Origin: Actinoplanes siamensis
GTDB taxonomy: Bacteria > Actinomycetota > Actinomycetes > Mycobacteriales > Micromonosporaceae
DNA length: 64,000 nt
Assembly (NCBI RefSeq): GCF_016862395.1
Contig: NZ_BOMW01000021.1
Location: 1 to 64,000 of the forward strand
Reading direction: 5' to 3'
The notes beneath the pieces were generated by a model. That model worked only from the letters and a program-made list of their open reading frames with translations. It was not told the DNA's origin and did no database searches. Below, piece after piece: positions 43,009 to 51,908 of the stretch. How positions within the stretch are numbered: position 1 is the stretch's first letter; every line of letters starts with the position of its first letter. The position numbers were made by a program, and so were the translations under genes.

Positions 43009-44289
43009 GTGAGATGGCGTGGACTCTCCGGTGTCCTGACCTCACAGGCCTGCACGCTGTCCGCGAACCGGCTGCTCACCGTCGCGGTGCCGTGGCTGGT
43101 GCTGGAGCGCACCGGCAGCGCCGCGCAGACCGGCCTGGTGGTGGCCTGCCAGGTGCTTCCCTACGCGTTCACGCAGTGGCTGGCCGGGCCGCTGCTGGAC
43201 CGGATCGGCCCACGCCGGATCAGCGCCGCCGGGGACGTGGTGTCCGCGGTGGTGCTGATCGTCCCGGCGCTGCTCGGAACTCCCCCACTCTGGCTGCTCA
43301 CCCTGATGCTGCTGGTCGTCGGCTGCGCCGACGGGCCGGCCAGCGCCGCGAAACGGCTGCTCGTGCCGTTCGCGGCGGCCGACGCCGGCCAGTCGACAGC
43401 GCGCGGCGTCGGCCTGGCCACCGCGGTGGAGCGCACCGCCACCGCGGTCGGCACCGCGCTGGCCGGCTGGCTGGTCGCCACGCTGGGCGGCGGCCGCGCG
43501 TTGTGGGTGGCCGCGGCGATGCTGGGGGTGGCCACGCTGATCGTGACGCTGACCGTCACCGATCCGGTGCGGGACCGCGGGCGCGACGACGAGTCGTATC
43601 TGACCCGGCTGCGCACCGGCACGGCGTTCCTGCGCGGCAACGCGCCGCTGCGTGCGGTGACCGCGATGTTCGTCGTGACCAACCTGCTCGACCAGGCTCT
43701 GATGGCGGTGCTGCTGCCGGTCTGGGCGCGGGCCGGCGGGCACGACGCGACAGTGGTGGGGCTGGCGCTGAGCACGGTCGGGCTGGCGTCGATCGCCTCG
43801 GCGCTGGCGTCGGCCGGCTTCGGCACCCGGCTGCCGCGCCGGTTGACGTACCTCATCGGGGTGCTGAGCAGCGGGCCGACGCGGATCCTGGTGCTCGCGC
43901 TGGGCCTGCCGCCGGAGGCGGTGATCGCGGTCTACGCCCTGGCCGGCATCGGCTCGGGACTGTTCAACCCGCTGCTGGAGACGCTGCAGGTGGAGCTGAT
44001 CCCCGCGGCGCTGCGTGGCCGGGTGCAGACTTTGATCAGTGCCTGGGCGTGGGCCGGCATCCCGGTGGGCGGCTTGTTCGGCGCGGCGCTGCTGAACCTC
44101 GGCGGGCTGACCGCGGCGCTGTGGGTGTGCGGGCTCGCGTATCTGGCCGCGGTGCTGCGCCCGGTGTGGCGCGTCGACTGGTCAGTTCCGGTCAGCGCGG
44201 CGCCGCCAGCCGAGCCGGAGTCCCGGAAGTTACGGATCCGGCTCGCCGGGCCCGGGGCCGCCGCCCGGGTCCCGGTCCGCCGCAATTGA
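43009..44289 (+). CDS. MFS transporter
   Basis: 426 residues with about 12 hydrophobic helices. The start LTSQACTLSANRLLTVAVPWLVL and GPLLDRIGPRRISAAGDVVS (the loop 2-3 motif) match actinobacterial drug/siderophore-type exporters (MFS_3-like). The C-terminus is a 35-residue basic tail. The start is GTG. Substrate unknown. Confidence 0.88.
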   Translation: MRWRGLSGVLTSQACTLSANRLLTVAVPWLVLERTGSAAQTGLVVACQVLPYAFTQWLAGPLLDRIGPRRISAAGDVVSAVVLIVPALLGTPPLWLLTLMLLVVGCADGPASAAKRLLVPFAAADAGQSTARGVGLATAVERTATAVGTALAGWLVATLGGGRALWVAAAMLGVATLIVTLTVTDPVRDRGRDDESYLTRLRTGTAFLRGNAPLRAVTAMFVVTNLLDQALMAVLLPVWARAGGHDATVVGLALSTVGLASIASALASAGFGTRLPRRLTYLIGVLSSGPTRILVLALGLPPEAVIAVYALAGIGSGLFNPLLETLQVELIPAALRGRVQTLISAWAWAGIPVGGLFGAALLNLGGLTAALWVCGLAYLAAVLRPVWRVDWSVPVSAAPPAEPESRKLRIRLAGPGAAARVPVRRN

Positions 44290-44308
44290 GAAGCGATGCC
44301 GGCCGTAC

Positions 44309-44325
44309 GGGGCGGCCGCCGCCCC
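44309..44325. terminator. Hairpin between MFS and emfourin genes
   Basis: GGGGCGGC-C-GCCGCCCC lies between convergent genes. The short loop must open by a few bases to fold. Confidence 0.45.
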
Positions 44326-44330
44326 GGTCG

Positions 44331-44630
44331 TCAGCCCAGGTGACGCTGGACGTGGTCGAGCAGGGCCGCGAAGGCCGGCGACATCGAGGTGTCCGAGCTG
44401 ACCAGGGTGGCCGACCGCGGCCCGTCGTCGACGGTGATCGTGTAGGTCATGGCGTCGCGGGCAGGCGGCGCCGGATGCGCCCCGCCCGGGTCGGCGCTCG
44501 CCGCCGCGACGAGCCGGCGCAGTTCCCGGACGGCGTCGTCGGGGAGCCGGTCGGTGTCGAGCACCTGGGGTGGCAGCCGCCGGGCGATCGGGGCCGCCAT
44601 CCCACCGCGCGTCGCCAGGGACAACCGCAT
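44331..44630 (-). CDS. Emfourin-like inhibitor of M4 protease
   Basis: 99 residues. VLDTDRLPDDAVRELRRLVA, then TYTITVDDGPRSATLVSSD and FAALLDHVQRHL match emfourin, the inhibitor described next to protealysin-like proteases. Its ATG follows the protease stop directly (TAGATG), so the two are made together and the inhibitor can hold the protease in check in the cytosol. The N-terminus (MRLSLATRGGMAAP) is part of the inhibitor fold; no signal peptide. Confidence 0.82.
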   Translation of the reverse strand: MRLSLATRGGMAAPIARRLPPQVLDTDRLPDDAVRELRRLVAAASADPGGAHPAPPARDAMTYTITVDDGPRSATLVSSDTSMSPAFAALLDHVQRHLG

Positions 44631-45707
44631 CTAGCCGCGCCCGAGCGTCGGCGCCGTCGTGATCTGAATGCCCACCCCGGCCCATGCCTCCTTGACGACG
44701 CGCTGTTCGCGGCTGTCCGCGCCGTACAGCGTCCCGGCCTTATCGTAGGTCGTGTCGGCGAAGGCCTGGAAGTCCGTGGTCTGGGTCGACGCCTTCAGCG
44801 ACTCGTACCAGATGTGGCCCGGCGCCTCCCAGGAGTTGCCGCCGATGCCGGTGGCGACCAGGTAGAACGCCTTGTTCGGGATGCCCGAGTTGAGGTGCAC
44901 GCCGCCGTTGTCGCCGTCCTCGGTGTCCGGCGCCTGGACGTAGCGGTCCATGTGGTCGGGCTGCGGGTCCCGGCCGAACAGCTTGTTGTCGAAGGCGGTG
45001 CCCGGCGCCTTCATCGACCGCAGCGCGTCCGCGTCGATGTGCGGGGTGAAGACCTCCGCGCCGATCAGCCAGTCCGCCTGGTCGGCGGTCTGCCGCAGCA
45101 GCCACTGCTTGGTCATCGAGCCGAACGCGTCGGACATCGACTCGTTCAGGGCGCCGGACTGGTTGTGGTACTCCAGCGCGGCGGTGTGCTCGGTGACCCC
45201 GTGCGTGAGCTCGTGCGCGATCACGTCGAGCGAGCCGGTGAAGTCCAGGAAGACCTGGCCGTCCCCGTCGCCGAAGACCATCTGCCGGCCGTCCCAGAAC
45301 GCGTTGTTGTACCGGTTGCCACGGTGCACGTACCCCTGCAGGGGCAGCCCCCGGTCATCGATCGAGTTGCGCCCGAAGACCTCCTGGAAGAAGGCGCGGG
45401 TGGTGCCGAAACCGTCGTACGCCCGGTTGACGGACGCGTCCTGGACCGGCTCGTCGTTCTCCGACCGGGTCAGCCTCGCGGACGGCAGGTAGGTGGAGTG
45501 CGCGCAGTCGAAGATACTGCGCCGGCCGTCCGCGGGCGTGGCCAGCGCGCCGGCGATCAGCCCGCGCACCGAGCGCTCGCCGCGCAGCTGGGCGGTGGTG
45601 AGCAGGGTGGCGAGCGCGGCCTGCCGGATCTCCACGTTGTCGCTGTCCAGGAGCCGGGTCAGGATGAACGGCGGGGTGATGCAGCTGAGCGTTCTGGTGG
45701 GCGTCAT
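44631..45707 (-). CDS. M4-family metalloprotease (protealysin-like)
   Basis: 358 residues, shorter than secreted thermolysins. The short N-terminal propeptide starts CITPPFILTRLLDS, as in protealysin-like proteases, with no signal peptide. Catalytic zinc motif HELTHGVTEH (about 155) and the second motif GALNESMSDAFGSM are intact, and the active-site His lies in GIPNKAFYLVATGIGG region. Without a signal, it either stays inside or leaves by another route. The downstream emfourin gene is its likely inhibitor. Confidence 0.93.
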   Translation of the reverse strand: MTPTRTLSCITPPFILTRLLDSDNVEIRQAALATLLTTAQLRGERSVRGLIAGALATPADGRRSIFDCAHSTYLPSARLTRSENDEPVQDASVNRAYDGFGTTRAFFQEVFGRNSIDDRGLPLQGYVHRGNRYNNAFWDGRQMVFGDGDGQVFLDFTGSLDVIAHELTHGVTEHTAALEYHNQSGALNESMSDAFGSMTKQWLLRQTADQADWLIGAEVFTPHIDADALRSMKAPGTAFDNKLFGRDPQPDHMDRYVQAPDTEDGDNGGVHLNSGIPNKAFYLVATGIGGNSWEAPGHIWYESLKASTQTTDFQAFADTTYDKAGTLYGADSREQRVVKEAWAGVGIQITTAPTLGRG

Positions 45708-46155
45708 GGTCGACCTCGAATCCGGTAGATGCTCTTCAGGGAGAACAGATGTGCCGGGGGCGGGGACAGATACCTCCGCGGGAGGGATTCGCACTACGGC
45801 GCCGGCGGCTCGTCAGGCTGCCGATGCTCGCAGTGACCAACCTCCCGGTCGAGTGCCCCGTCCCTGATCAGACACTTCGGGCCGGACGATCACGAGCTGG
45901 TCCACCTCGCGCGGCGCGCGGGAGTGTCGGTGGCGCCTACTGGCTTCTCGGCACCGTCGCGGGCGAGGCATGACTACGGCCCAGGGAGTCCCATGACCGT
46001 CAAAGACCATTTGACCACCTTCGCCCGGCCGCCGGCCACGGTGGTCCGCGCGCCCCGGCCACGCCGCCGCCGGCATCGAGCCGGCGCCGATCCCCGACGA
46101 GCGCCCGGGCCGCGGACATCCGCGCCCCTCGACCGTCCCCGGCCGGTCCCGGGGA
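45708..46155. other. Region without a supported gene
   Basis: An open frame (RHFGPDDHELVHLARRAGVS, continuing past an ATG at 45993 with GGGAG before it) runs into Arg-rich codons antisense to the GT9 gene. No family seen. It may be a decayed gene. Confidence 0.35.
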
Positions 46156-47079
46156 TCAGATCCCGGACAGTGCGCGCCGCGCCGCGGCCAGGACCTCGTC
46201 GGCGGTCACCGCGAGCAGGGCGGGATGCACCTCCGGGCCCGGCAGGTCGCCGCGCGTGCTGCGCGTCCCGTGCCAGATCACCTGATGCCGGGCGCGCCCC
46301 GGCGGTGGCCCCCAGAGCCTCGGTGACATCGGCCCGAACAACGTCACCGACGGCGTCCCGAACGCCGTGGCCAGGTGCGACACGCCGGTGTCCCCGCTGA
46401 CCAGCAGACGGGCGTGCGCGATCAGCCCGGCCAGCGCCCCCAGGCCGGTCTCCGGCACGGCCCCGGCGCCCAGCCCGGCGTCCGCCGCGACCTTCTCGGC
46501 CACCTCCCGCTCGGCGGCGCTGCCGGTGATCACCACCTGGTGGCCGGCGGCGTGCAGCTCCCGGGCGACAGCCGCGTACCGCTCCGCAGGCCACCGCCGG
46601 GACGGCGACTTCGCCCCCGGGTGCACGATCGTCACCCGGCGCGCCACCGTGCCCGGGGGCGCGGCCAGCGCGAGCTCCGACTCGTCCGCCGGCACCCCGT
46701 AGTGCCGCAGCATCCGGCACCACCGGCGCACCTCGTGCTCGGCGCCGGACCACTGCGGCCCGTCGAGGTGGTCGGCCGCCGGGCTGCGGAACGCCCACAT
46801 CCGTCCGGGCCGGGCCCGCCGCAACAGCCGGTGCGACTCGGGTCCGCTGCCGTGCAGGTTGACCGCGAGCGACGGCGGATCGACAGGCCAGCTCCGCGGG
46901 GCCAGGCCGTCGGTGGGCAGCACCCGGTCGACGCCGCCGATCAGGTCGATCAGCGGCGTCAACCAGGCCGGCGCGGCGAGCACCAGCTCCTCCTCCGGAA
47001 ACGCCGCCCGCAGCCCGCGCAACGCCGGGACCCCGGTGGCCAGATCGCCCACCCCGAGGGCACGCAGGACCAGGATCAC
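46156..47079 (-). CDS. Family 9 glycosyltransferase (heptosyltransferase-like)
   Basis: 307 residues. RALGVGDLATGVPALRGLRA is the GT9 start; VTIVHPGAKSPSRRWP and HARLLVSGDTGVSHLATAFG (with the conserved donor-binding Asp) are typical of ADP-heptose:LPS heptosyltransferases. It transfers an activated sugar in the cytoplasm. The last gene of the operon: its GTG overlaps the SDR stop by four bases. Confidence 0.9.
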   Translation of the reverse strand: MILVLRALGVGDLATGVPALRGLRAAFPEEELVLAAPAWLTPLIDLIGGVDRVLPTDGLAPRSWPVDPPSLAVNLHGSGPESHRLLRRARPGRMWAFRSPAADHLDGPQWSGAEHEVRRWCRMLRHYGVPADESELALAAPPGTVARRVTIVHPGAKSPSRRWPAERYAAVARELHAAGHQVVITGSAAEREVAEKVAADAGLGAGAVPETGLGALAGLIAHARLLVSGDTGVSHLATAFGTPSVTLFGPMSPRLWGPPPGRARHQVIWHGTRSTRGDLPGPEVHPALLAVTADEVLAAARRALSGI

Positions 47080-47756
47080 GGGTACGACGTCTCCGTCTCC
47101 CCGGCGATGACCAGCTCCCGCACCGAGCACCCGGCCGGCTGCCGCAGCGCGAACAGGATCGCCTCGGCGACGTTGGACGGGTCGTTCAGCTTCGCGTCCG
47201 GCCCCGGCTTGTAACGCTCCTCGCGCTCGTCGAAGAACTTCGTCCGCATCCCGCCGGGAATGATCAGTGTGACGTCGACGTCGCCGGCCAGCTCGGCCGC
47301 GAGCGCCCGGGTGAAGCCCACCACCCCGAACTTCGCCGCGCAGTACGCGGTGGCGTCGGACACCGCTTTCACGCCGAGCGTCGAGGCGATCGTGACCACC
47401 CCGCCGTGCGACTCCTTGAGCGCGGGCAGCGCGGCCCGGATCACCGCGGCCGTGGCCAGCAGGTCCACCGCCACGATGCGGTCCCACACCTCGCCGGGCA
47501 CGTCGCCGAGCGCGCCGGGCACGTCGAACCCGGCCGCCGTGACCACCCCGTCGACGCCGCCGCCGGCCAGCTCGATCGCCTTGCGGGTGGCCTGCTCGGC
47601 GGCCCGGGTGTCGGCCAGGTCGCACTCGACCCACGGGACGTCCCCGGCCGGCGCCCGCCGGTCGATCACGAACGGCCGCCCGCCGGCCTTGCTCACGGCG
47701 TCCACGACCGCGGCTCCGAGGCCGCTGGAACCGCCGGTGACGATGACTGCGTCCAT
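47076..47756 (-). CDS. Short-chain dehydrogenase in glycan operon
   Basis: 226 residues: TGGSSGLG, TAAGF, catalytic Ser in IASTLG, YCAAK. A classical SDR, shorter than extended epimerases such as HldD, so not a direct HldD replacement. May oxidise or reduce a sugar or precursor. ATG at 47756, GGAAGG upstream in the hldE end. Confidence 0.9.
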   Translation of the reverse strand: MDAVIVTGGSSGLGAAVVDAVSKAGGRPFVIDRRAPAGDVPWVECDLADTRAAEQATRKAIELAGGGVDGVVTAAGFDVPGALGDVPGEVWDRIVAVDLLATAAVIRAALPALKESHGGVVTIASTLGVKAVSDATAYCAAKFGVVGFTRALAAELAGDVDVTLIIPGGMRTKFFDEREERYKPGPDAKLNDPSNVAEAILFALRQPAGCSVRELVIAGETETSYP

Positions 47757-47761
47757 GCTGT

Positions 47762-49780
47762 TCACCTTCCGCTGGTGGTGATGACGGCCGCGGCCTGGGC
47801 CGCGGCGATGGTCCGGGTGGTGGAGCGACCGTCGACGTACGGCACGATCACGGTCTGCCCGTCCCACCGCTTGACGAGCTCGGCCTCCGGCAGCGACGGG
47901 CCGCCGTCGGCGTAGTCGCCGCCCTTGACCCAGACGTCGGGCCGCAGCCAGGAGAGCGCCGCCTCGGGCGTCGGCTCGTCGAAGATCACGACGGCGTCCA
48001 CACAGTCCAGGGCGGCGAGCAGCCGCGCGCGGTCGGCCTGCGCGTTGAGCGGCCGGTCCGGGCCCTTCAGACCCCGTACCGAATCGTCGCTGTTCAGACA
48101 GACGATCAGGCAGTCGCCCAGCCCGCGCGCGGCCCGCAGGGTCGCGAGATGTCCGGTGTGCAGGATGTCGAAGCATCCTCCGGTGGCGACCACCACCCCG
48201 CCGCGTTCGCGCACCGACGCGGCGAGCTGCCCGGCCGCGTCGGCGCCGATGCGTTCCGGCTCCGGCGTGGGGAGAGCGGCCGGCGGCGACAGCGCCGCTG
48301 CCACCCCGCCGGCCAGCACGTAGGACGTCGCCGCGGAGACCGCGTCCTGCACCGCCTCGGACGTCAGCGCGCCCGCGGCCAGCGCCAGCGCCGCGGCTGC
48401 CGCGAACCGGTCGCCCGCCCCGCAGGTGTCCGCGTCGCCGGCGTCCCCGGGCGCCGGGACGACCAGCGGCGTGGGCCCGGCCTGGCACAGGATCGCGCCG
48501 TCCGCGCCACAGGTGATCGCGATCGCCTGTGCCCGCCACTGGTCGCGCAGTCGCTGCCCGGCGCGCTGGGCGGTGCTCAGCGCGGAACCGCGCGCCGCGT
48601 CCCCGGTGAAGCCGACCGCCTCGGACAGGTTCGGCGTCACCAGGCGCACCCCGGGCACCGGCGGCGGGCCGCCGGGGTGCGGGTCCCAGACGATCGGCGC
48701 GGACGCCCGCTCCAGCGCCGCGCGCACGGCCGGGTGCTTGGCGACGCCACGGCCGTAGTCGCTGACCAGGACCGCGGTGGCCGCGTCCAGCAGGTCGAGC
48801 AGACCGTCCGGGGCGTCGCCCGGCGGCTGCGCCGGGCCGCCGCGGTCCAGGCGCATCAGGACCTGACCGCGCGAACGCATCCGGATCTTCTGCGGTGTGG
48901 CGCCGGGCAGCGGCAGCGCGTGCACCTCGATGCCGGCGGCGGTGAGCAGCTCGCTGAGCCGAGCCCCGGCGGCGTCCGGGGCCAGCGCGGTGACCAGCGC
49001 GACCCGGTAGTCGTCCTGGGCGGCCGCGAGCAGTGCGGCCAGCCCGGCGCCGCCGGGCCGTTCGGACACCGACTCCTCGTCCAGCACGGGGGCCGGCGCG
49101 TCCGGGGCGACCCGGTGCACAGCGCCCTCGACGTCCCGGTCGAGCAGCGTGTCGCCGACGACGACGAGCAGCGGCTTCGTCACTGTGGAACCTCCTTCCG
49201 GGGCCGAGCCGGCGAGCACGCGCGGCAGGGTCAGGTCGATGTGCTCGCACATCACGTGCACGGAGACCAGGTGCAGTTCCTGGACCACCTGCGAGTCCGG
49301 CGACGGGCAGCGCAGCACCTCGTCACAGATGTCGCCGACCGGGGACGGGCCGGGCCCGACCATCGCCCAGGTCCGCAGCCCGCACTCGCGGGCCGCCCGC
49401 ACCGCGGCCACCAGGTTCGGGCTGCGCCCGCTGGTCGACATCACCAGCAGCACGTCGCCGGGCCGCCCGTGGGCGCGGACCTGCCGGGCGAACACCTCCT
49501 CGAACCCGTAGTCGTTGCCGATCGCGGTGACCGCCGAGGAGTCCGGGGTGAGCGCGATGGCGGACAGCGGCGCCCGGTCCTCGCGCAGTTTCCCGACCAG
49601 TTCGGCGGCCAGGTGCTGGGCCTCCGCGGCGCTGCCGCCGTTGCCGGCGACCAGCAGCCGCCCGCCGCGCCCGAGGTGCCAGGCGAGTTCGGCGCCCCAG
49701 TCGGCGAGCCGGGCCGCGACCGTCCGGTACGGCCCGAGCGCCGCGGCCAGACCGCTCAGGTGCTTGTCCAGCGGATCCAT
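47762..49780 (-). CDS. Fused phosphoheptose isomerase-HldE (isomerase/kinase/adenylyltransferase)
   Basis: One frame of 672 residues with no stop between parts. Residues about 1-195: SIS isomerase (GmhA-like; LLVAGNGGSAAEAQHLAAELVG, LLVMSTSGRSPN). About 200-515: PfkB-type sugar kinase (VVGDTLLDRD, GGAGLAALL, anion hole DTCGAGDRFA). About 525-672: nucleotidyltransferase (GGCFDILHTGHLATL, DDSVRGLKG, VWVKGGDY). These are the steps from sedoheptulose 7-phosphate through heptose bisphosphate to the activated sugar, missing only the phosphatase, which is in the operon. A strong ribosome site before GTG 49183 could also give HldE alone. ATG 49780 overlaps the upstream stop by one base. Confidence 0.85.
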   Translation of the reverse strand: MDPLDKHLSGLAAALGPYRTVAARLADWGAELAWHLGRGGRLLVAGNGGSAAEAQHLAAELVGKLREDRAPLSAIALTPDSSAVTAIGNDYGFEEVFARQVRAHGRPGDVLLVMSTSGRSPNLVAAVRAARECGLRTWAMVGPGPSPVGDICDEVLRCPSPDSQVVQELHLVSVHVMCEHIDLTLPRVLAGSAPEGGSTVTKPLLVVVGDTLLDRDVEGAVHRVAPDAPAPVLDEESVSERPGGAGLAALLAAAQDDYRVALVTALAPDAAGARLSELLTAAGIEVHALPLPGATPQKIRMRSRGQVLMRLDRGGPAQPPGDAPDGLLDLLDAATAVLVSDYGRGVAKHPAVRAALERASAPIVWDPHPGGPPPVPGVRLVTPNLSEAVGFTGDAARGSALSTAQRAGQRLRDQWRAQAIAITCGADGAILCQAGPTPLVVPAPGDAGDADTCGAGDRFAAAAALALAAGALTSEAVQDAVSAATSYVLAGGVAAALSPPAALPTPEPERIGADAAGQLAASVRERGGVVVATGGCFDILHTGHLATLRAARGLGDCLIVCLNSDDSVRGLKGPDRPLNAQADRARLLAALDCVDAVVIFDEPTPEAALSWLRPDVWVKGGDYADGGPSLPEAELVKRWDGQTVIVPYVDGRSTTRTIAAAQAAAVITTSGR
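49183..49199 (-). promoter_or_regulatory. Internal ribosome site ahead of the HldE part
   Basis: GGAAGGAGG lies seven bases before an in-frame GTG at 49183, where HldE-type proteins normally begin (TKPLLVVVGD). The fused and separate forms may both be made. Confidence 0.55.
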
Positions 49781-50997
49781 CAGGCCACCGCCGGGGTGCG
49801 GCGGTCGGCCACCGGAACGCCTGCCGCGCTCGCGTAGAGGGCGCTCATCCGGCCGGCGATCTGCGGCCAGGCGTACGCGTGCACGGCCCGGTCCACGGCC
49901 GCCGCCGAGTAGCTGAGCCGCCGGTTGTCGTCGCCGAGGATCCGGCGCAGCGCCTGGCTCAGCCCGCGCGGGTCCTGCGGCGCCACCAGGTCGCCGGTCA
50001 CGCCGTCGACGACGGTGTCGGTGAGCCCACCGACCGCGCTGGCCACCACCGGCACGCCGCAGGCCATCGCCTCCAGCGGGGTCAGGCCGAACGGCTCGTA
50101 CCAGGGGGTCGCGGCGACCACGTCGGCCGAGCGGTACCAGGCCGGCATCCGGTCCGCGGCGACCGCCCCGACCAGTTGGACCCGGTCCTCCACATGGCAC
50201 TCCTTGGCCAGGCGCAGCAGCCGCTGGGCGTAGGGATCCCGCTCCAGCAGGGCGGCCTGCGGCCCGCCGACGATCACCAGCTCGGCCCGCGGCACCTCGG
50301 GCAGCGCCCGGATCAGGTCCTCGAACCCCTTGCGCGGGACCAGCCGGCCGACGCTGAGGATGCGCAGCCGGCCGGAACGCGGCGCCACCGGGCCGTCCTT
50401 GCGGAAGCGCGAGACGTTCACCCCGGACGGCACCAGCGTGGTCCGCGACCGCGGCACGCCGAGCAGCACGAGCTCACGGACCTCGTCCTGGCACTGCACG
50501 ACCACCCGGTCGACGACCCGGCCGAGTTCGCGCTCGTAGCCGATCCGGTGGGCCGGGCTGGTGTCGGCGGACCCCTGGTGGCGCTTCTTCACCGTGCCGA
50601 GCGCGTGGTAGGTGAGCACGGACGGGACGTCACAGCGGCGCGCGGCGGTGACCATGGCCAGCCCGCTCATCCAGAAGTGCGCGTGCGCGACCTCCGGCGC
50701 GAAGTCGCGCCAGTCGTCGGCCATCCAGTTGGCGAACTCCCCCATGTACGGCAGGAGCTGGTCCTTGGGCAGGGATTCGGCCGGCCCGGCCGGCACGTGG
50801 ACCACCTCGACGCGGTCGGCCATCGGCACGACGACGGGCCGGCCCGGATCGTCGCGCCGGGTGTATACACGCAGCGTGTGCCCCGCGGCCGCGAGGGCCC
50901 CGGCCAGCTCGGCCACGTGGGCGTTCTGGCCGCCCGCGTCCACCCCGCCGAGCGCGGCGAGCGGGCTGGCGTGTTCGGAGATCATCGCGATCCGCAT
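49780..50997 (-). CDS. Family 4 glycosyltransferase
   Basis: 405 residues, GT-B fold: MISEHASPLAALGGVDAGGQ (acceptor-side start), LSVGRLVPRKGFEDLIRALP, and the donor site EPFGLTPLEAMACGVPVVAS (Glu-x7-Glu). It retains the sugar's configuration. Similar to sucrose/mycothiol-type enzymes. ATG at 50997 within the preceding gene (16-base overlap). Confidence 0.92.
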   Translation of the reverse strand: MRIAMISEHASPLAALGGVDAGGQNAHVAELAGALAAAGHTLRVYTRRDDPGRPVVVPMADRVEVVHVPAGPAESLPKDQLLPYMGEFANWMADDWRDFAPEVAHAHFWMSGLAMVTAARRCDVPSVLTYHALGTVKKRHQGSADTSPAHRIGYERELGRVVDRVVVQCQDEVRELVLLGVPRSRTTLVPSGVNVSRFRKDGPVAPRSGRLRILSVGRLVPRKGFEDLIRALPEVPRAELVIVGGPQAALLERDPYAQRLLRLAKECHVEDRVQLVGAVAADRMPAWYRSADVVAATPWYEPFGLTPLEAMACGVPVVASAVGGLTDTVVDGVTGDLVAPQDPRGLSQALRRILGDDNRRLSYSAAAVDRAVHAYAWPQIAGRMSALYASAAGVPVADRRTPAVA

Positions 50998-51908
50998 GTG
51001 TGCTCCTCCAGAAGGTGGTCCCAGTCGGCGAGGAACCGGTCCAGGCCGTACCGGGCGAGGGCCGCGCGGCGGGCCCGCTCGCCCATCCGGCGGGCCTGAT
51101 CGGGTTCCTCGATCAGCCAGTGCGCGGCCTCGACGAGCGTGGAGACCTTCGTGGACAGGACTCCTGCGCCCTCCGGCACGGCCGCGATCGCCTCGGTGGT
51201 GGCCAGCGCGAGCACCGGCATGCCCATCTGCATCGCCTCGATCAGGCTCAGCCCGAGCGAGGTCCACCGGCACAGGTGCAGGTAGGCGCGGCGCCGGGCG
51301 ACCTGCTCGTGCATGACCCGCTGGGGCGGATCCTCGTGGGCGGTGATCCGGTCGCCGGACAGGCCGCGCACGCCCATCCCGAACACGTCCAGCGGCGCTA
51401 CCGAGGCGAACTGGGGGAACAGATCGGTTCCGGTCACCCGACCGCGGCGGACCGGCTCGTTCGTGACGATCGCCAGACGTTCCAGCTCACCGCTGAAGCG
51501 CGCGGCGGGTTCCACGATGCCGTGCTCGATGACGGTGGTCGGGGTCGACCCGGTGTCCCAGAACAGCTGGTTGAAGTGGGTGACGTGGGCAATGACCAGA
51601 TCGTCGCGGTCGGCCATCGGGTGCCGGGTGTTCGGCACGTCCCCCTTCGGGGTGTTGTGCTCCACGTAGATGACCGGGAGGCTGGGTGGGACCAGGTCGA
51701 TCTCCTCGGGCCGCTGGATGATCGCGACATCCGCGTCACGGATCTCCTCCAGCGGCAGCTCCTCCACACTGGCCGGCCAGTCGAAGGTGCGGGCCCGGCC
51801 GCGGCCCCACTGGTCGCGGGCGTCGTTGACCGGGACCAGGTAGCGATGTTTGCCCTGGACGAACGAGGTGGTCCAGGAGCCGTGCACGTGCCAGAGCAGG
51901 ATGTTCAA
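50982..51908 (-). CDS. Glycosyltransferase (GT4/GT1-like)
   Basis: 308 residues. ILLWHVHGSWTTSFVQGKHR starts the protein; the C-terminal half contains RAYLHLCRWTSLGLSLIEAM and GMPVLALATTEA, the donor-binding layout of GT-B enzymes. The start codon is TTG at 51908, overlapping the previous stop (TTGA); no ATG or GTG fits. Confidence 0.85.
   Translation of the reverse strand: MNILLWHVHGSWTTSFVQGKHRYLVPVNDARDQWGRGRARTFDWPASVEELPLEEIRDADVAIIQRPEEIDLVPPSLPVIYVEHNTPKGDVPNTRHPMADRDDLVIAHVTHFNQLFWDTGSTPTTVIEHGIVEPAARFSGELERLAIVTNEPVRRGRVTGTDLFPQFASVAPLDVFGMGVRGLSGDRITAHEDPPQRVMHEQVARRRAYLHLCRWTSLGLSLIEAMQMGMPVLALATTEAIAAVPEGAGVLSTKVSTLVEAAHWLIEEPDQARRMGERARRAALARYGLDRFLADWDHLLEEHTCGSR

Noticed and set aside
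47076..47756. SDR as the HldD epimerase of the heptose pathway
   Set aside because: It is a 226-residue classical SDR; HldD is an extended SDR of about 310 residues with a different architecture.
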